Below, one piece after another: positions 1 through 8,574 of a stretch of 43,629 nt of DNA. The position numbers were made by a program, and so were the translations under genes. The DNA lies in NCBI GenBank assembly GCA_030066215.1, contig JASJCA010000026.1, positions 1-43,629 on the forward strand, in the 5' to 3' direction. Positions within the stretch are counted from its first letter, which is position 1, and each line of letters opens with the position of its first letter. The notes under the pieces were generated by a model that worked only from the letters and a program-made list of their open reading frames with translations, was not told where the DNA came from and made no database searches. The stretch is from Rhodobacter sp. GTDB taxonomy: Bacteria > Pseudomonadota > Alphaproteobacteria > Rhodobacterales > Rhodobacteraceae.

Positions 1-8
1 CTCCAGAC

Positions 9-36
9 CTCCCCGAGATATTTTTGGCCAGATGAA
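9..36 (+). repeat. possible dispersed intergenic element
   Basis: A short AT-rich patch (CCCCGAGATATTTTTGGCC and following) stands out from the GC-rich surroundings upstream of ccmF. It resembles short sequences that, from memory, recur near gene ends in Rhodobacteraceae. Only one copy is seen in this window, so its repeat status is a guess. The rest of 1-167 holds no gene I can support. Confidence 0.25.
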
Positions 37-167
37 GCAGGAGAGCCGGTTGGGGGCGCGGTCGGTTCTTGCTGTTTGGTGGGGTCGGGGCGGAGTTGGG
101 TCAAAGTTGCGCGACATGGGGGCGCAGGGAATTGGCCTTCGCGCGCGGCGCGCCTATCATCCGGTGC

Positions 168-2141
168 ATGATCGTGGAGATGGGACATTTCGCGCTGATC
201 CTCGCTTTCGTGGTGGCGATCGTGCAGGCGGTGGTGCCGCTGGTCGGGGCGCAAAAGGGCTGGCGCGGGTGGATGGCGGTGGCCGAGCCCGCGGCCACGG
301 CGCAATTTCTGTTGACCGGGGCGGCGTTCGCGGCGCTGACCTATGCCTTCGTGGTGTCGGATTTCTCGCTGCGGCTGGTGGTGCTGAATTCCCATACCGA
401 CAAACCGATGCTCTACAAGGTGACCGGCGTTTGGGGCAACCACGAGGGATCGCTGCTGCTCTGGGTTTGGATCCTGACGCTGTTCGGGGCCTGCGCGGCC
501 TGGTTCGGCGGCGGCCTGCCGCCGGGACTACGGGCCAGGGTGCTGGCGGTGCAGTCGGCGGTGGCGGTCGCGTTTTTCGCTTTCATTCTATTCACTTCGA
601 ACCCGTTCTTGAGGTTGGAAGTTCCGCCGATGAACGGCCAGGACCTCAACCCGCTGTTGCAGGACCCGGGCCTCGCCTTTCATCCGCCATTCCTCTATCT
701 GGGCTATGTGGGTCTCTCGATGTCGTTTTCCTTCGCGGTGGCGGCGCTAATCGAGGGGCGGGTTGATGCGGCCTGGGGCCGGTGGGTGCGGCCCTGGACG
801 CTCGCCGCCTGGCTGTTTCTGACCATCGGCATCGCGCTTGGGTCCTGGTGGGCCTATTACGAGCTGGGCTGGGGCGGTTTCTGGTTCTGGGATCCGGTGG
901 AAAACGCCAGCTTCATGCCATGGCTGATCGCGGCGGCGCTGTTGCATTCGGCGATCGTGGTGGAAAAGCGCGAGGCGCTGAAGGCCTGGACGATCCTGCT
1001 GGCGATCCTGGCCTTCGGGTTTTCGTTGATCGGGGCGTTCATCGTGCGCTCGGGCATCCTGACGTCGGTCCACGCCTTCGCCAACGACCCCGAGCGCGGG
1101 GTCTATTTGCTGGCGATCACCGCGATTTTCATGGGCGGCGCGCTGGTGCTCTACGCCGCCCGGGCCGGCGCGATGGAGGCCAAGGGTATCTTCGCCACGC
1201 TCAGCCGCGAATCGGCGCTGGTGGCCAACAACGTGCTGCTCGCTGTGGCGTGCTTCGTGGTCTTCATCGGCACCATGTGGCCGCTGATCGCCGAGATGTT
1301 CTTTGACCGCAAGCTGTCGGTCGGCCCGCCGTTCTTCGACGCGGCCTTCACCCCGTTCATGGTGGCGCTGGCGGCGATCCTGCCGATCGGGGCGCTGATG
1401 CCGTGGAAGCGCGCCCGGCTGGGCCGGGTGATGGCACCGTTATGGGGTGTGCTGGCGCTGTCGGTGGCGGCGGGGGCCTTGGTCTGGGCGCTGCAGACCG
1501 GGCGCTCGGCGCTGGCGCCGGTGGGTATGGTGCTGTTCGTCTGGCTGGTCGGCGGCGCGACGGCGGAGCTGTGGCAACGCGCCGGGCGCGGCGGCGCGGG
1601 CGCCAAGCTGCGTCGGCTCATGCGGTTGCCGCGCGCGGATTGGGGCAAGGCGGTGGCGCATGCGGGCCTCGGCGTCACGATCTTCGGCATCGCCGCCCTG
1701 ACCGCCTGGCAGGTCGAGGACATCCGCATCGCGCAGCCCGGCGAACGCTATGCCGTCGGCGCCTATGAGGTCGAGCTTCACGGGGTCGAGCGGGTGCGGG
1801 GGCCGAATTACCTGTCGACCATGGCGGATATTTCGGTGTTTCGCGGCGGGCGCGAGGTGGCGCGGCTTTCCCCCGAAAAGCGCGACTATCCGGTGGCGCA
1901 GATGCCCACCACCGAGGCGGCGATCGACAACGGCGTGTTCCGCGACCTCTATCTGGTGATCGGCGATGCGCAGGCGGGCGGCGGCTGGACCGTGCGCAGC
2001 TTCATCAAGCCGTTTGCCAACTGGATCTGGGCCGGGGCGATCATCATGTCGCTGGGCGGTGTCCTCAGCCTGACCGACCGGCGGTTCCGGGTGGCGGCGG
2101 GCGCGCGGAAGGCGCCGGCGGGGGCGGTGCCGGCGGAATGA
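168..2141 (+). CDS. ccmF: Cytochrome c-type biogenesis protein CcmF (haem lyase subunit)
   Basis: CcmF is the large membrane subunit that works with CcmH to attach haem, delivered by CcmE, to apocytochrome c at the periplasmic face. The 657-residue product is strongly hydrophobic throughout. It carries the conserved WGNHEGS stretch near residues 88-94, [11 protein letters not shown] with a haem-ligand-type histidine, and the tryptophan-rich WWD haem-handling motif ([13 protein letters not shown], then FWFWDPVEN) near residues 225-245. I chose the ATG at 168 because [12 protein letters not shown] matches the family N-terminus; an earlier in-frame start at 69 would add 33 atypical residues. The stop overlaps the ccmH start by four bases, so the two are co-translated. 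An upstream ccmE would lie outside the window. Confidence 0.95.
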   Translation: MIVEMGHFALILAFVVAIVQAVVPLVGAQKGWRGWMAVAEPAATAQFLLTGAAFAALTYAFVVSDFSLRLVVLNSHTDKPMLYKVTGVWGNHEGSLLLWVWILTLFGACAAWFGGGLPPGLRARVLAVQSAVAVAFFAFILFTSNPFLRLEVPPMNGQDLNPLLQDPGLAFHPPFLYLGYVGLSMSFSFAVAALIEGRVDAAWGRWVRPWTLAAWLFLTIGIALGSWWAYYELGWGGFWFWDPVENASFMPWLIAAALLHSAIVVEKREALKAWTILLAILAFGFSLIGAFIVRSGILTSVHAFANDPERGVYLLAITAIFMGGALVLYAARAGAMEAKGIFATLSRESALVANNVLLAVACFVVFIGTMWPLIAEMFFDRKLSVGPPFFDAAFTPFMVALAAILPIGALMPWKRARLGRVMAPLWGVLALSVAAGALVWALQTGRSALAPVGMVLFVWLVGGATAELWQRAGRGGAGAKLRRLMRLPRADWGKAVAHAGLGVTIFGIAALTAWQVEDIRIAQPGERYAVGAYEVELHGVERVRGPNYLSTMADISVFRGGREVARLSPEKRDYPVAQMPTTEAAIDNGVFRDLYLVIGDAQAGGGWTVRSFIKPFANWIWAGAIIMSLGGVLSLTDRRFRVAAGARKAPAGAVPAE

Positions 2142-2584
2142 GGCGGCTGGTGTTGATCCTGTGCCTGCTGGCGGCGCCGGTCTGGGCGGTGGAGCCCGAC
2201 GAGGTGCTGGACGATCCGGCCCTGGAGGAACGTGCGCGGGAGCTGTCGAAGGGCCTGCGCTGCCTGGTCTGCCGCAACGAGAGCATCGACGAATCGAATG
2301 CCGAGCTGGCCAAGGACCTGCGAGTTCTGGTGCGCGAGCGGCTGGTGGCCGGCGACAGCGACACCGAGGTGATCGACTTCGTCGTCGCACGCTACGGCGA
2401 ATACGTGCTGCTGAGGCCGACGGCGACCGGATCGAACCTCGCCCTTTGGGTGGCGGGCCCGGCGATGCTGCTGCTGGCGCTGCTGATTGCGGTGCTCTAC
2501 GTGCGCCGCCGCGGGGCGCCGGCACCGGCAGAGGCGCTGTCGGCCGAGGAAGAGGCGCGGCTGAAGCGGATTTTGAACGAGTGA
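2138..2584 (+). CDS. ccmH: Cytochrome c-type biogenesis protein CcmH (CcmL/CycL type)
   Basis: CcmH is a periplasmic, membrane-anchored thiol-redox protein that keeps the CXXCH cysteines of apocytochrome c reduced for haem ligation. The 148-residue product has an N-terminal signal/anchor (about residues 1-17), the [10 protein letters not shown] redox motif with Cys42 and Cys45, and a C-terminal membrane helix at about 102-122 followed by YVRRR. The length is that of the short, single-domain form, so the TPR part (CcmI/CycH) must be a separate gene, not seen here. Its ATG overlaps the ccmF stop (ATGA). Confidence 0.94.
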   Translation: MRRLVLILCLLAAPVWAVEPDEVLDDPALEERARELSKGLRCLVCRNESIDESNAELAKDLRVLVRERLVAGDSDTEVIDFVVARYGEYVLLRPTATGSNLALWVAGPAMLLLALLIAVLYVRRRGAPAPAEALSAEEEARLKRILNE

Positions 2585-2652
2585 CGAAGCGTTCCTCTTT
2601 CGGTTCCTGACCGCGCCGCTATGCTCTGCCGCGACAGGGGGCGGAGCGCACC

Positions 2653-3429
2653 ATGGACTACCAGACGATCACCTACGAACGGACCGGCGGCCTTGCGGTC
2701 GTGACGCTGAACCGGCCCGACGTGATGAACGCGCTCAACACCCAGATGCGGGCCGAGCTGTTCCATGCGGTCAAGGAGGCGGCGGGCACGGCGCGGGCGC
2801 TGGTGCTGACCGGGGCCGGGCGGGCGTTCTGCTCGGGCCAGGATCTGGGCGACCGGGCCAATGCGGCGAATGTCGATCTGGAGCGGACGCTCAGGGACGA
2901 ATACGAGCCGTTGCTGCGGGCGATCTACGACAGTCCGATCCCGACCGTGGCGGCGGTGAACGGCGCCGCGGCGGGGGCGGGGGCGAATATCGCGCTGGCG
3001 GCGGATGTGGTGATCGCCGCCGAGTCGGCGGTCTTTCTGCAGGCGTTTGCGCGGATCGGGCTGATCCCGGATGCCGGCGGGACCTATTGGCTGCCGCGCC
3101 AGATGGGGTTTGCCAAGGCGATGGGGGCGGCCCTGTTCGCCGAGCCGGTGACCGCGCGGCAGGCGGCCGATTGGGGCATGATCTGGGAGGCGGTGCCGGA
3201 CGCCGAGTTCGACGCGCATTGGCGGGCCCGGGCCGAGGCTCTGGCGAAAGGGCCTACGGCGGCCTATGCCCGCGCCAAGCAGGCGCTGCGCGGGACCTAC
3301 GGCAACGACCTCGACCAGCAGCTGGCGCTCGAGGCGCATCTGCAGGGCGAATGCGGCAAGACCCGGGACTTTCAGGAGGGTGTAATCGCGTTCCTGGAAA
3401 AACGCCCGCCGCATTTCGAGGGGCGGTAG
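2653..3429 (+). CDS. Enoyl-CoA hydratase/isomerase family protein, PaaG-like
   Basis: This is a crotonase-fold enzyme acting on acyl-CoA thioesters. At 258 residues it has the usual family length. Oxyanion-hole and substrate segments are clear: LVLTGAGRAFCSGQDLGDR near residues 48-66 and FARIGLIPDAGGTYWLPR near 132-149, with the Asp at the PaaG catalytic position. The GQDLGDR and ADWGMIWEAVPD segments resemble PaaG (1,2-epoxyphenylacetyl-CoA isomerase) more than FadB-type hydratases. No other phenylacetate-pathway gene is nearby, so the substrate is uncertain and I leave the symbol empty. A GGAG element lies about 8 bases before the ATG. It follows ccmH by 68 bases on the same strand, with no evident functional link. 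Confidence 0.85.
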   Translation: MDYQTITYERTGGLAVVTLNRPDVMNALNTQMRAELFHAVKEAAGTARALVLTGAGRAFCSGQDLGDRANAANVDLERTLRDEYEPLLRAIYDSPIPTVAAVNGAAAGAGANIALAADVVIAAESAVFLQAFARIGLIPDAGGTYWLPRQMGFAKAMGAALFAEPVTARQAADWGMIWEAVPDAEFDAHWRARAEALAKGPTAAYARAKQALRGTYGNDLDQQLALEAHLQGECGKTRDFQEGVIAFLEKRPPHFEGR

Positions 3430-3800
3430 CGGAGTGGACGGAATTGTTCTGGAGCGGGAGTATAAACATTGCGCGGGCCGGGTTAACAGCGCCGAAGGCG
3501 CCCCGGCCCAGCGGCGGCCCGCCCCGGTGGGCTGCCGCTTTGGCTGTCCTGAGCGCATAGCTCACATGGAAGATGTACCTTGCTGCCATAAAAGCACGCC
3601 GTTCAGAGGTCGCCGCGGCATCCCGCGGGCCGCCGCTGAGCCGTGCGGGCAAAAGTACCCGAGGGCCAAGTCAGGGTCCGTGAACCGACCGCGACTACCC
3701 ACCCCCAGCCACGCTTGAACGCCACCGCAATTCCGCTAGCGTGCGGGGACGGATCGGCCCGCGCCGTGCGGGCCCGCGGATTGGGAAGCGTCGGATTGCC
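3430..3800. other. 371-base intergenic region with hairpins
   Basis: No convincing gene is seen. The region holds GC-rich inverted repeats. One at about 3512-3541 pairs AGCGGCGGCCC with GGGCTGCCGCT (one mismatch) and is followed by TTGG rather than a T run. Another at 3756-3774 is a perfect 7-bp stem (GGCCCGC/GCGGGCC). TTGAAC at 3715 followed 16 bases later by TAGCGT is a weak candidate promoter for the downstream membrane protein. Confidence 0.4.
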
Positions 3801-4508
3801 ATGGTCGAAGCGCGCGAAGAAATCATCGAGAATTTCTACCGGATCCGGCGCATGCTCGGCTATTTGGGCCTCGTCCTGCCCTTCACGCTGATCTTCGGCG
3901 GACTGTCCTTCGGCTTCGCCGAGCCGTCGATCAGCGACTACTACCACTCGCTGATGCGCGACATCTTCGTGGGCATCATCTTTGCCATCGGCGTGTTCCT
4001 GCTGTGTTATACCGGGTTCCGGCCCCGCGGCAGCGAGCGGTTTTCCGACGACCTGGTGACCACCCTGGCGGGGATTTCGGCGCTGCTGGTGGCCTTCGTG
4101 CCCAATCGCGGCACTCTCAATGCCTCGCTGGAGCCGCAGGCACTGGCGCAGCATCTGTTCGGGGTCACGGTCTGCGACTACACCCACCATCTGGCGGCGG
4201 GGACGTTCCTGCTGTCGATGGCCTATCTCAGCGGCCTGCGGTTTGCCCGCACCGCGAAACCGATGCGCCGCTGGATCTACCGCGCCTGCGCCTGGATCAT
4301 CCTGGCGGGGTTCGTCGGCACATGCATCTCGGCCGCGTTGCGCAAGATCGGCACGCCCGAGCAGACCGCCTTCGTGATCGACAACCAGCTGGTGTTCTGG
4401 TTCGAGGCGCTCGGGGTCTGGGCGTTTTCCATCGCCTGGCTTGTGAAGGGCTATCGCGACCGGCAGACCTTGCGTGCCGCGCCGCCGGGACCGGCCGAGG
4501 CGGCCTGA
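3801..4508 (+). CDS. Six-helix integral membrane protein, function unknown
   Basis: I do not recognise a characterised family. The 235-residue product starts at the ATG at 3801; upstream in-frame codons encode an Arg/Gly-rich stretch that looks non-coding. Six hydrophobic segments are visible, at about residues 18-38, 52-73, 82-100, 122-142, 156-177 and 195-217. A motif between the first two helices, SISDYYHSLMRDIFVG, is distinctive and likely family-defining. Charged loops (RPRGSERF, RTAKPMRRW) suggest cytoplasmic turns. It is monocistronic by spacing and converges on the alternative oxidase gene, with only four bases between the stops. The membrane location is supported by sequence; no function is proposed. 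Confidence 0.75.
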   Translation: MVEAREEIIENFYRIRRMLGYLGLVLPFTLIFGGLSFGFAEPSISDYYHSLMRDIFVGIIFAIGVFLLCYTGFRPRGSERFSDDLVTTLAGISALLVAFVPNRGTLNASLEPQALAQHLFGVTVCDYTHHLAAGTFLLSMAYLSGLRFARTAKPMRRWIYRACAWIILAGFVGTCISAALRKIGTPEQTAFVIDNQLVFWFEALGVWAFSIAWLVKGYRDRQTLRAAPPGPAEAA

Positions 4509-4512
4509 GGGA

Positions 4513-5145
4513 TCACTCGCGCGCGGCGATCTGGTTGGCAAAATCGTGGTTCTTGTCGCGGTGCCCGGCCTCGTCTGCGCGGATCACCAGGACGACGTCG
4601 CGCAGGCGGGCGTCGTGCGGCAGGCCCCAATAGTCTTTGGCGATCTGCGGCGCGGGCACGTTTTCGGCCCGGCCGGCGTCGATTTCTTCCAGATAGTGGG
4701 TGTAACTGACCACCGCCTCTTCCTCGAGATAGCCGACCAGCCGGTGCGCGGTGCGGGGGGCGAAGAGGTAGAGGAAGAAGTAGAAATTGTAGAATATGGC
4801 CTGGGCGATCATGATGATGAAGCGTTCCAGGCGCGTGGGCTCGGCGATGTGGATGAAGGTCATCAGGTGCATGCGCTCGTTGTCGGCCTCGTCGATCAAC
4901 TCCTTGATCCAGCCCTGGTCGTCGCGGATGTGGCGGATCGCTTTCAGGTGCTGCAGAAGGCCCCCGACCATGCCCGGTACGGCGGCGACGGTTTCCAACA
5001 CCACGGCGCGGTGGCCGTAGCGGTTGGCGAAGAACCGGTCGGCGAAGAAGCGCATGATCCTGACCGTGCGATAGGCGATCCGGTCGTGGATGTCGCGCGG
5101 GACATGGTGGCTCTTTTCGAGCGTGTTCGGGTCGGTCGACCGCAT
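4513..5145 (-). CDS. aox: Alternative oxidase (di-iron ubiquinol oxidase)
   Basis: This enzyme oxidises ubiquinol and reduces oxygen to water without pumping protons, bypassing the cyanide-sensitive haem-copper oxidases. The 210-residue protein has every di-iron ligand motif of the family: LETVAAVPGMVGG (Glu51), NERMHLM (Glu90, His93), LEEEAV (Glu141-143) and RADEAGHRD (Glu192, His195). Two hydrophobic stretches (about 52-64 and 107-129) fit interfacial membrane binding from one leaflet. The N-terminus lacks the mitochondrial targeting extension, as in other bacterial AOX. It lies 90 bases downstream of a GNAT gene on the same strand; whether it has its own promoter is not clear. Confidence 0.95.
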   Translation of the reverse strand: MRSTDPNTLEKSHHVPRDIHDRIAYRTVRIMRFFADRFFANRYGHRAVVLETVAAVPGMVGGLLQHLKAIRHIRDDQGWIKELIDEADNERMHLMTFIHIAEPTRLERFIIMIAQAIFYNFYFFLYLFAPRTAHRLVGYLEEEAVVSYTHYLEEIDAGRAENVPAPQIAKDYWGLPHDARLRDVVLVIRADEAGHRDKNHDFANQIAARE

Positions 5146-5235
5146 GGTTTGGTCCTGTCTTTCCTTCCGGAATAGTTAGGCGATGCGGCCGCGTTTTCAC
5201 CGCTGCTGCGCTGCGGCAAAAGCGCAGTCTGCGGG

Positions 5236-5736
5236 TCAGGTATTTCCGGGCCGGGGCAGTGCGAAATAGACGCTGTCGGACCATTCGCCGCCGACGCAGA
5301 ACGTGTTCTGCGCAAAGCCGGTGACGCGAAACTCCAGGCGGGTGAGCAGGCCGATCGAGCGGAAGTTCCGAGGGTCCGCATCGGCGGTGATCTGGGGAAG
5401 GTCGGTGCTGGCCCAAACATGTTCGATTACGGCTTGCACCGCCTCCGTGGCAAAGCCTTGGCCCCAGAAATCGGGGTGCAGAATGAACCCGATCTCGGTC
5501 CCTGTGTGGATGCCGCCAAGGCCGATGACCGTGTCCTCGTGGTCGAAGACGAGGTAGGTGTTCAGGTCCGGATTCTTGAGCTTGGAAAGCGTCCGGCGGG
5601 TGTCGTCCGGGGTCTGATGCGGCAGGTTCGACCAGTAACGCATTGCACGCGGATCACTGAAGATGCCGAAGAGCGGCGCAAGGTCGTCGTCTTGCGCCGC
5701 CCGCAGGGTCAGCCGGTCGGTCGTGAGGCGGGTCAG
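5236..5736 (-). CDS. GNAT family N-acetyltransferase (RimJ/RimL-like), probable CTG start
   Basis: A GNAT-fold acetyltransferase that transfers acetyl from acetyl-CoA to an amine; the substrate is unknown. The sequence reads [19 protein letters not shown] at its start, [14 protein letters not shown] text near residue 25, and the acetyl-CoA-binding region [19 protein letters not shown]. These match the Acetyltransf_3 subgroup that acylates protein termini or small amines. The homology starts exactly at a CTG whose last two bases lie in the gltA stop (CTGA). No ATG, GTG or TTG exists in frame between there and an ATG 99 bases upstream inside gltA (5835). I therefore propose a 166-residue protein with a CTG start coupled to gltA; the upstream ATG at 5835 is the alternative. 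Confidence 0.8.
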   Translation of the reverse strand: MTRLTTDRLTLRAAQDDDLAPLFGIFSDPRAMRYWSNLPHQTPDDTRRTLSKLKNPDLNTYLVFDHEDTVIGLGGIHTGTEIGFILHPDFWGQGFATEAVQAVIEHVWASTDLPQITADADPRNFRSIGLLTRLEFRVTGFAQNTFCVGGEWSDSVYFALPRPGNT

Positions 5737-7034
5737 CGGTTTTCCACGTCCACGTAGTCGCGCATCACGTCGCCCTGGTAGAGCTGACGCGGGCGGCCGA
5801 TCTTGTGGGCGGGGTCCTCGAGCTGTTCCTTCCACTGCGAGATCCAGCCGACGGTGCGCGAGAGCGCGAAGATCGGGGTGAACATCGACGTCGGGAAGCC
5901 CATCGCCTCGAGGATGATGCCCGAATAGAAGTCGACGTTGGGGAACAGCTTTTTGTCGGCGAAATAGGGGTCGGCGAGCGCGGCGGCCTCGAGCTCTTTG
6001 GCGACCTGCAGGGTCGGGTTGTTGTCGATGCCCAGAAGCTCCAGCACCTCATCGGCGGATTGCTTCATCACCTTCGCGCGGGGGTCGAAGTTCTTGTAGA
6101 CCCGGTGGCCGAAGCCCATCAGCCGGAACGGGTCGTCGCGGTCTTTGGCGCGGTCGATGAACATCGGGATCCGATCGGGCGAGCCGATCTCGCGCAGCAT
6201 CTCCAGGCAGGCCTGGTTGGCGCCGCCATGGGCCGGACCCCAGAGGCAGGCGATTCCGGCGGCAATACAGGCGAAGGGGTTGGCGCCGGAGGAGGAGGCG
6301 AGGCGGACGGTCGAGGTCGAGGCGTTCTGCTCGTGGTCGGCATGCAGGGTGAAGATCCGGTCCATCGCACGGCTCAGGATCGGGTTGACCTCGTAGTCCT
6401 GGGCCGGGACCGCGAAACACATGCGCAAGAAGTTCGAGGCGTAATCAAGGTCGTTGCGCGGATAGACGAAGGGCTGGCCGATCGAGAACTTGTAGGCCCA
6501 TGCGGCGATGGTGGGCATTTTGGCGATCAGCCGGATCGAGGCGACCTCGCGCTGCCAGGGGTCGGCGATGTCGGTCGAGTCGTGATAGAATGCCGACATC
6601 GCGCCGACGACGCCGACCATGATCGCCATCGGATGCGCATCGCGCCGGAAACCGCGGAAAAAGTAGGTCATCTGCTCGTGGAGCATCGTGTGGTTGGTCA
6701 CGCGGCTCTCGAAGTCCTCGAGCTGCTCGGCTGAGGGCAGTTCGCCGTAGAGCAGCAGATAGCAGACCTCGAGATAATGCGATTTCTCGGCCAGTTGGTC
6801 GATCGGGTAGCCGCGGTGCAGCAGCTCGCCCCTGTCGCCGTCGATATAGGTGATCGTCGAATCGCAGGACGCGGTCGAAGTGAAGCCGGGATCGTAGGTG
6901 AAAACTCCGCCCTGGGCATAGAGCTTGCGGATGTCGATCACGTCCGGCCCAGCTGTCGGCGAATGCATCGGCAGCGTCAGCTGCTTGTCGTCAAAGCTGA
7001 GGGTCGCGGTCTTGTTGCTGATCGTCATCGTCAT
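5733..7034 (-). CDS. gltA: Citrate synthase (type II)
   Basis: It condenses acetyl-CoA with oxaloacetate to give citrate, the entry step of the TCA cycle. The 433-residue product has the hexameric bacterial type II architecture: an N-terminal beta-rich segment (residues 1-60), then helical domains. Active-site signatures are present: GPAHGGANQ with the catalytic His near residue 269, [14 protein letters not shown] with the second catalytic His, and FPNVDFYSG with the catalytic Asp. I chose the ATG at 7034 because GAGG lies six bases before it; a GTG four codons upstream (7046) is an alternative. It follows gltX on the same strand and its stop overlaps the start of a GNAT gene. Confidence 0.97.
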   Translation of the reverse strand: MTMTISNKTATLSFDDKQLTLPMHSPTAGPDVIDIRKLYAQGGVFTYDPGFTSTASCDSTITYIDGDRGELLHRGYPIDQLAEKSHYLEVCYLLLYGELPSAEQLEDFESRVTNHTMLHEQMTYFFRGFRRDAHPMAIMVGVVGAMSAFYHDSTDIADPWQREVASIRLIAKMPTIAAWAYKFSIGQPFVYPRNDLDYASNFLRMCFAVPAQDYEVNPILSRAMDRIFTLHADHEQNASTSTVRLASSSGANPFACIAAGIACLWGPAHGGANQACLEMLREIGSPDRIPMFIDRAKDRDDPFRLMGFGHRVYKNFDPRAKVMKQSADEVLELLGIDNNPTLQVAKELEAAALADPYFADKKLFPNVDFYSGIILEAMGFPTSMFTPIFALSRTVGWISQWKEQLEDPAHKIGRPRQLYQGDVMRDYVDVENR

Positions 7035-7096
7035 GCCTTTCCTCACGGGGGCCGCGCCTGGGGGCGGGCGTGGTCTCGGTGGACGGGCTGGTGTGG

Positions 7097-8500
7097 TCAG
7101 CCCGTAGCGTCAGCGATCCGTGCAAGCGTTTCCTCACGGCCGATGACGAGCATCATGTCAAAGACACTGGGGGACACCGTGCGCCCGGCCAAAGCGGCTC
7201 TGAGAGGCTGCGCCAGCTTGCCAAGCTTGGTGCCTTTCGCCTCGGCCAGCTGGGTCACGACCTGTTCCAGCGTGTCGCGCGACCAGCTAGCATTTTGCAG
7301 GTGCGGCGTCAATTCTGACAGTATACCACGGGATACCGAATCCAATGCCTTGGCCGCGCGTTCGTCCGGTTTGAAGGGCCGCTCGGCGAGGATAAAGTGT
7401 GCCTTTTCAAGAAGTTCCGGAAAGGTGCGGGCGCGGTCTTTGAGGCAATACATCGCACGTCCAAGCCCGTCCTTTTGCGTCTTCATCAGGGTGTCTTGAT
7501 CCGACGCGGCGAGATAGGCGTCGATTTCTGCTACGAGTGCAGCATCGTCCGATTGGGCGATGTGCTGGCCCGATAGGTTTTCCAGTTTCTTGGTGTCGAA
7601 GCGGGCCGGCGCGCGGCCGATGCCACCCAAATCGAACCACTCCCGCGCCTGGGCGTCAGTAAAAAACTCGTCGTCGCCGTGGGACCAGCCCAGCCGGGTC
7701 AGGTAGTTGCGCATGCCCGAGGCCGAGTAGCCCATCGCCTGGTAGTCCTCGACCCCCAGCGCGCCATGGCGCTTCGACAGCTTTTTGCCGTCGGGGCCGT
7801 GGATCAGCGGGATATGCGCCCAAACCGGTACGACCCAGCCCATCGCATCGTAGATCAGCATCTGCCGAGCGGCGTTGTTGAGATGATCGTCGCCGCGGAT
7901 CACATGGGAGACGCCCATGTCGTGGTCGTCGACGACAACGGCATGCATGTAGGTCGGCGTGCCGTCCGAGCGCAGCAGGATCATGTCGTCGAGTTGGTCG
8001 TTGCGGATCGTCACGTCGCCTTGGACCTGGTCGGCGATCACGGTTTCGCCGTCTTGCGGCGCCTTGATGCGGATCACGAAGGGTGCGTCGGGAAGCGTCG
8101 CGGGGTCGGCGTCGCGCCAGGGCGAGCGGAACAAGGTAGAGCGGCCGTCGGTCTTCGCCTGTTCGCGGTAGGTAGCGATTTCTTCCTGTGTAGAAAAGCA
8201 CTTATAGGCCTTTCCTAACATCAGGAGTTGTTGCGCCACCTCGGCGTGCCGATCCTTGCGCGCGAACTGGCTGACCGCCTCTCCGTCCCAGTCGAGGCCG
8301 AGCCAGGTGAGCCCGCGAAAGATTGCCTCGGTCGCGTCAGGCGTGGATCTGGCGCGGTCGGTGTCCTCGATCCGCAGCAGAAAGCGGCCGCCCCGGCCGC
8401 GGGCATAGAGCCAGTTGAAGAGCGCCGTGCGCGCGCCGCCGATATGCAGATATCCGGTGGGCGAGGGGGCGAAACGAGTGACGACAGGGCCGTCTTGCAT
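7097..8500 (-). CDS. gltX: Glutamyl-tRNA synthetase
   Basis: Charges tRNA-Glu with glutamate. The 467-residue class I synthetase has the HIGH-type signature YLHIGG at residues 17-22, the follow-on [20 protein letters not shown], and the KLSKR loop (KKLSKRHG near residues 237-244). The C-terminal anticodon-binding region is complete. Alphaproteobacteria commonly carry two gltX copies, one of which may charge tRNA-Gln for later amidation; which one this is cannot be told here. It is divergent from comEC, with 74 bases between the starts, and leads towards gltA. Confidence 0.96.
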   Translation of the reverse strand: MQDGPVVTRFAPSPTGYLHIGGARTALFNWLYARGRGGRFLLRIEDTDRARSTPDATEAIFRGLTWLGLDWDGEAVSQFARKDRHAEVAQQLLMLGKAYKCFSTQEEIATYREQAKTDGRSTLFRSPWRDADPATLPDAPFVIRIKAPQDGETVIADQVQGDVTIRNDQLDDMILLRSDGTPTYMHAVVVDDHDMGVSHVIRGDDHLNNAARQMLIYDAMGWVVPVWAHIPLIHGPDGKKLSKRHGALGVEDYQAMGYSASGMRNYLTRLGWSHGDDEFFTDAQAREWFDLGGIGRAPARFDTKKLENLSGQHIAQSDDAALVAEIDAYLAASDQDTLMKTQKDGLGRAMYCLKDRARTFPELLEKAHFILAERPFKPDERAAKALDSVSRGILSELTPHLQNASWSRDTLEQVVTQLAEAKGTKLGKLAQPLRAALAGRTVSPSVFDMMLVIGREETLARIADATG

Positions 8501-8574
8501 GGCGGATTTAACCTTCTGGAAACCACGATCGGGCTAGGTGCGGGCTCTAGTCAATCGAGCCGGAGAGGACAAGA

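Noticed and set aside
1440..2525. 361-codon open frame on the minus strand opposite ccmF/ccmH
   Set aside because: Arg/Pro/Ala-rich translation without recognisable domains, fully opposite well-supported genes; a high-GC shadow frame.
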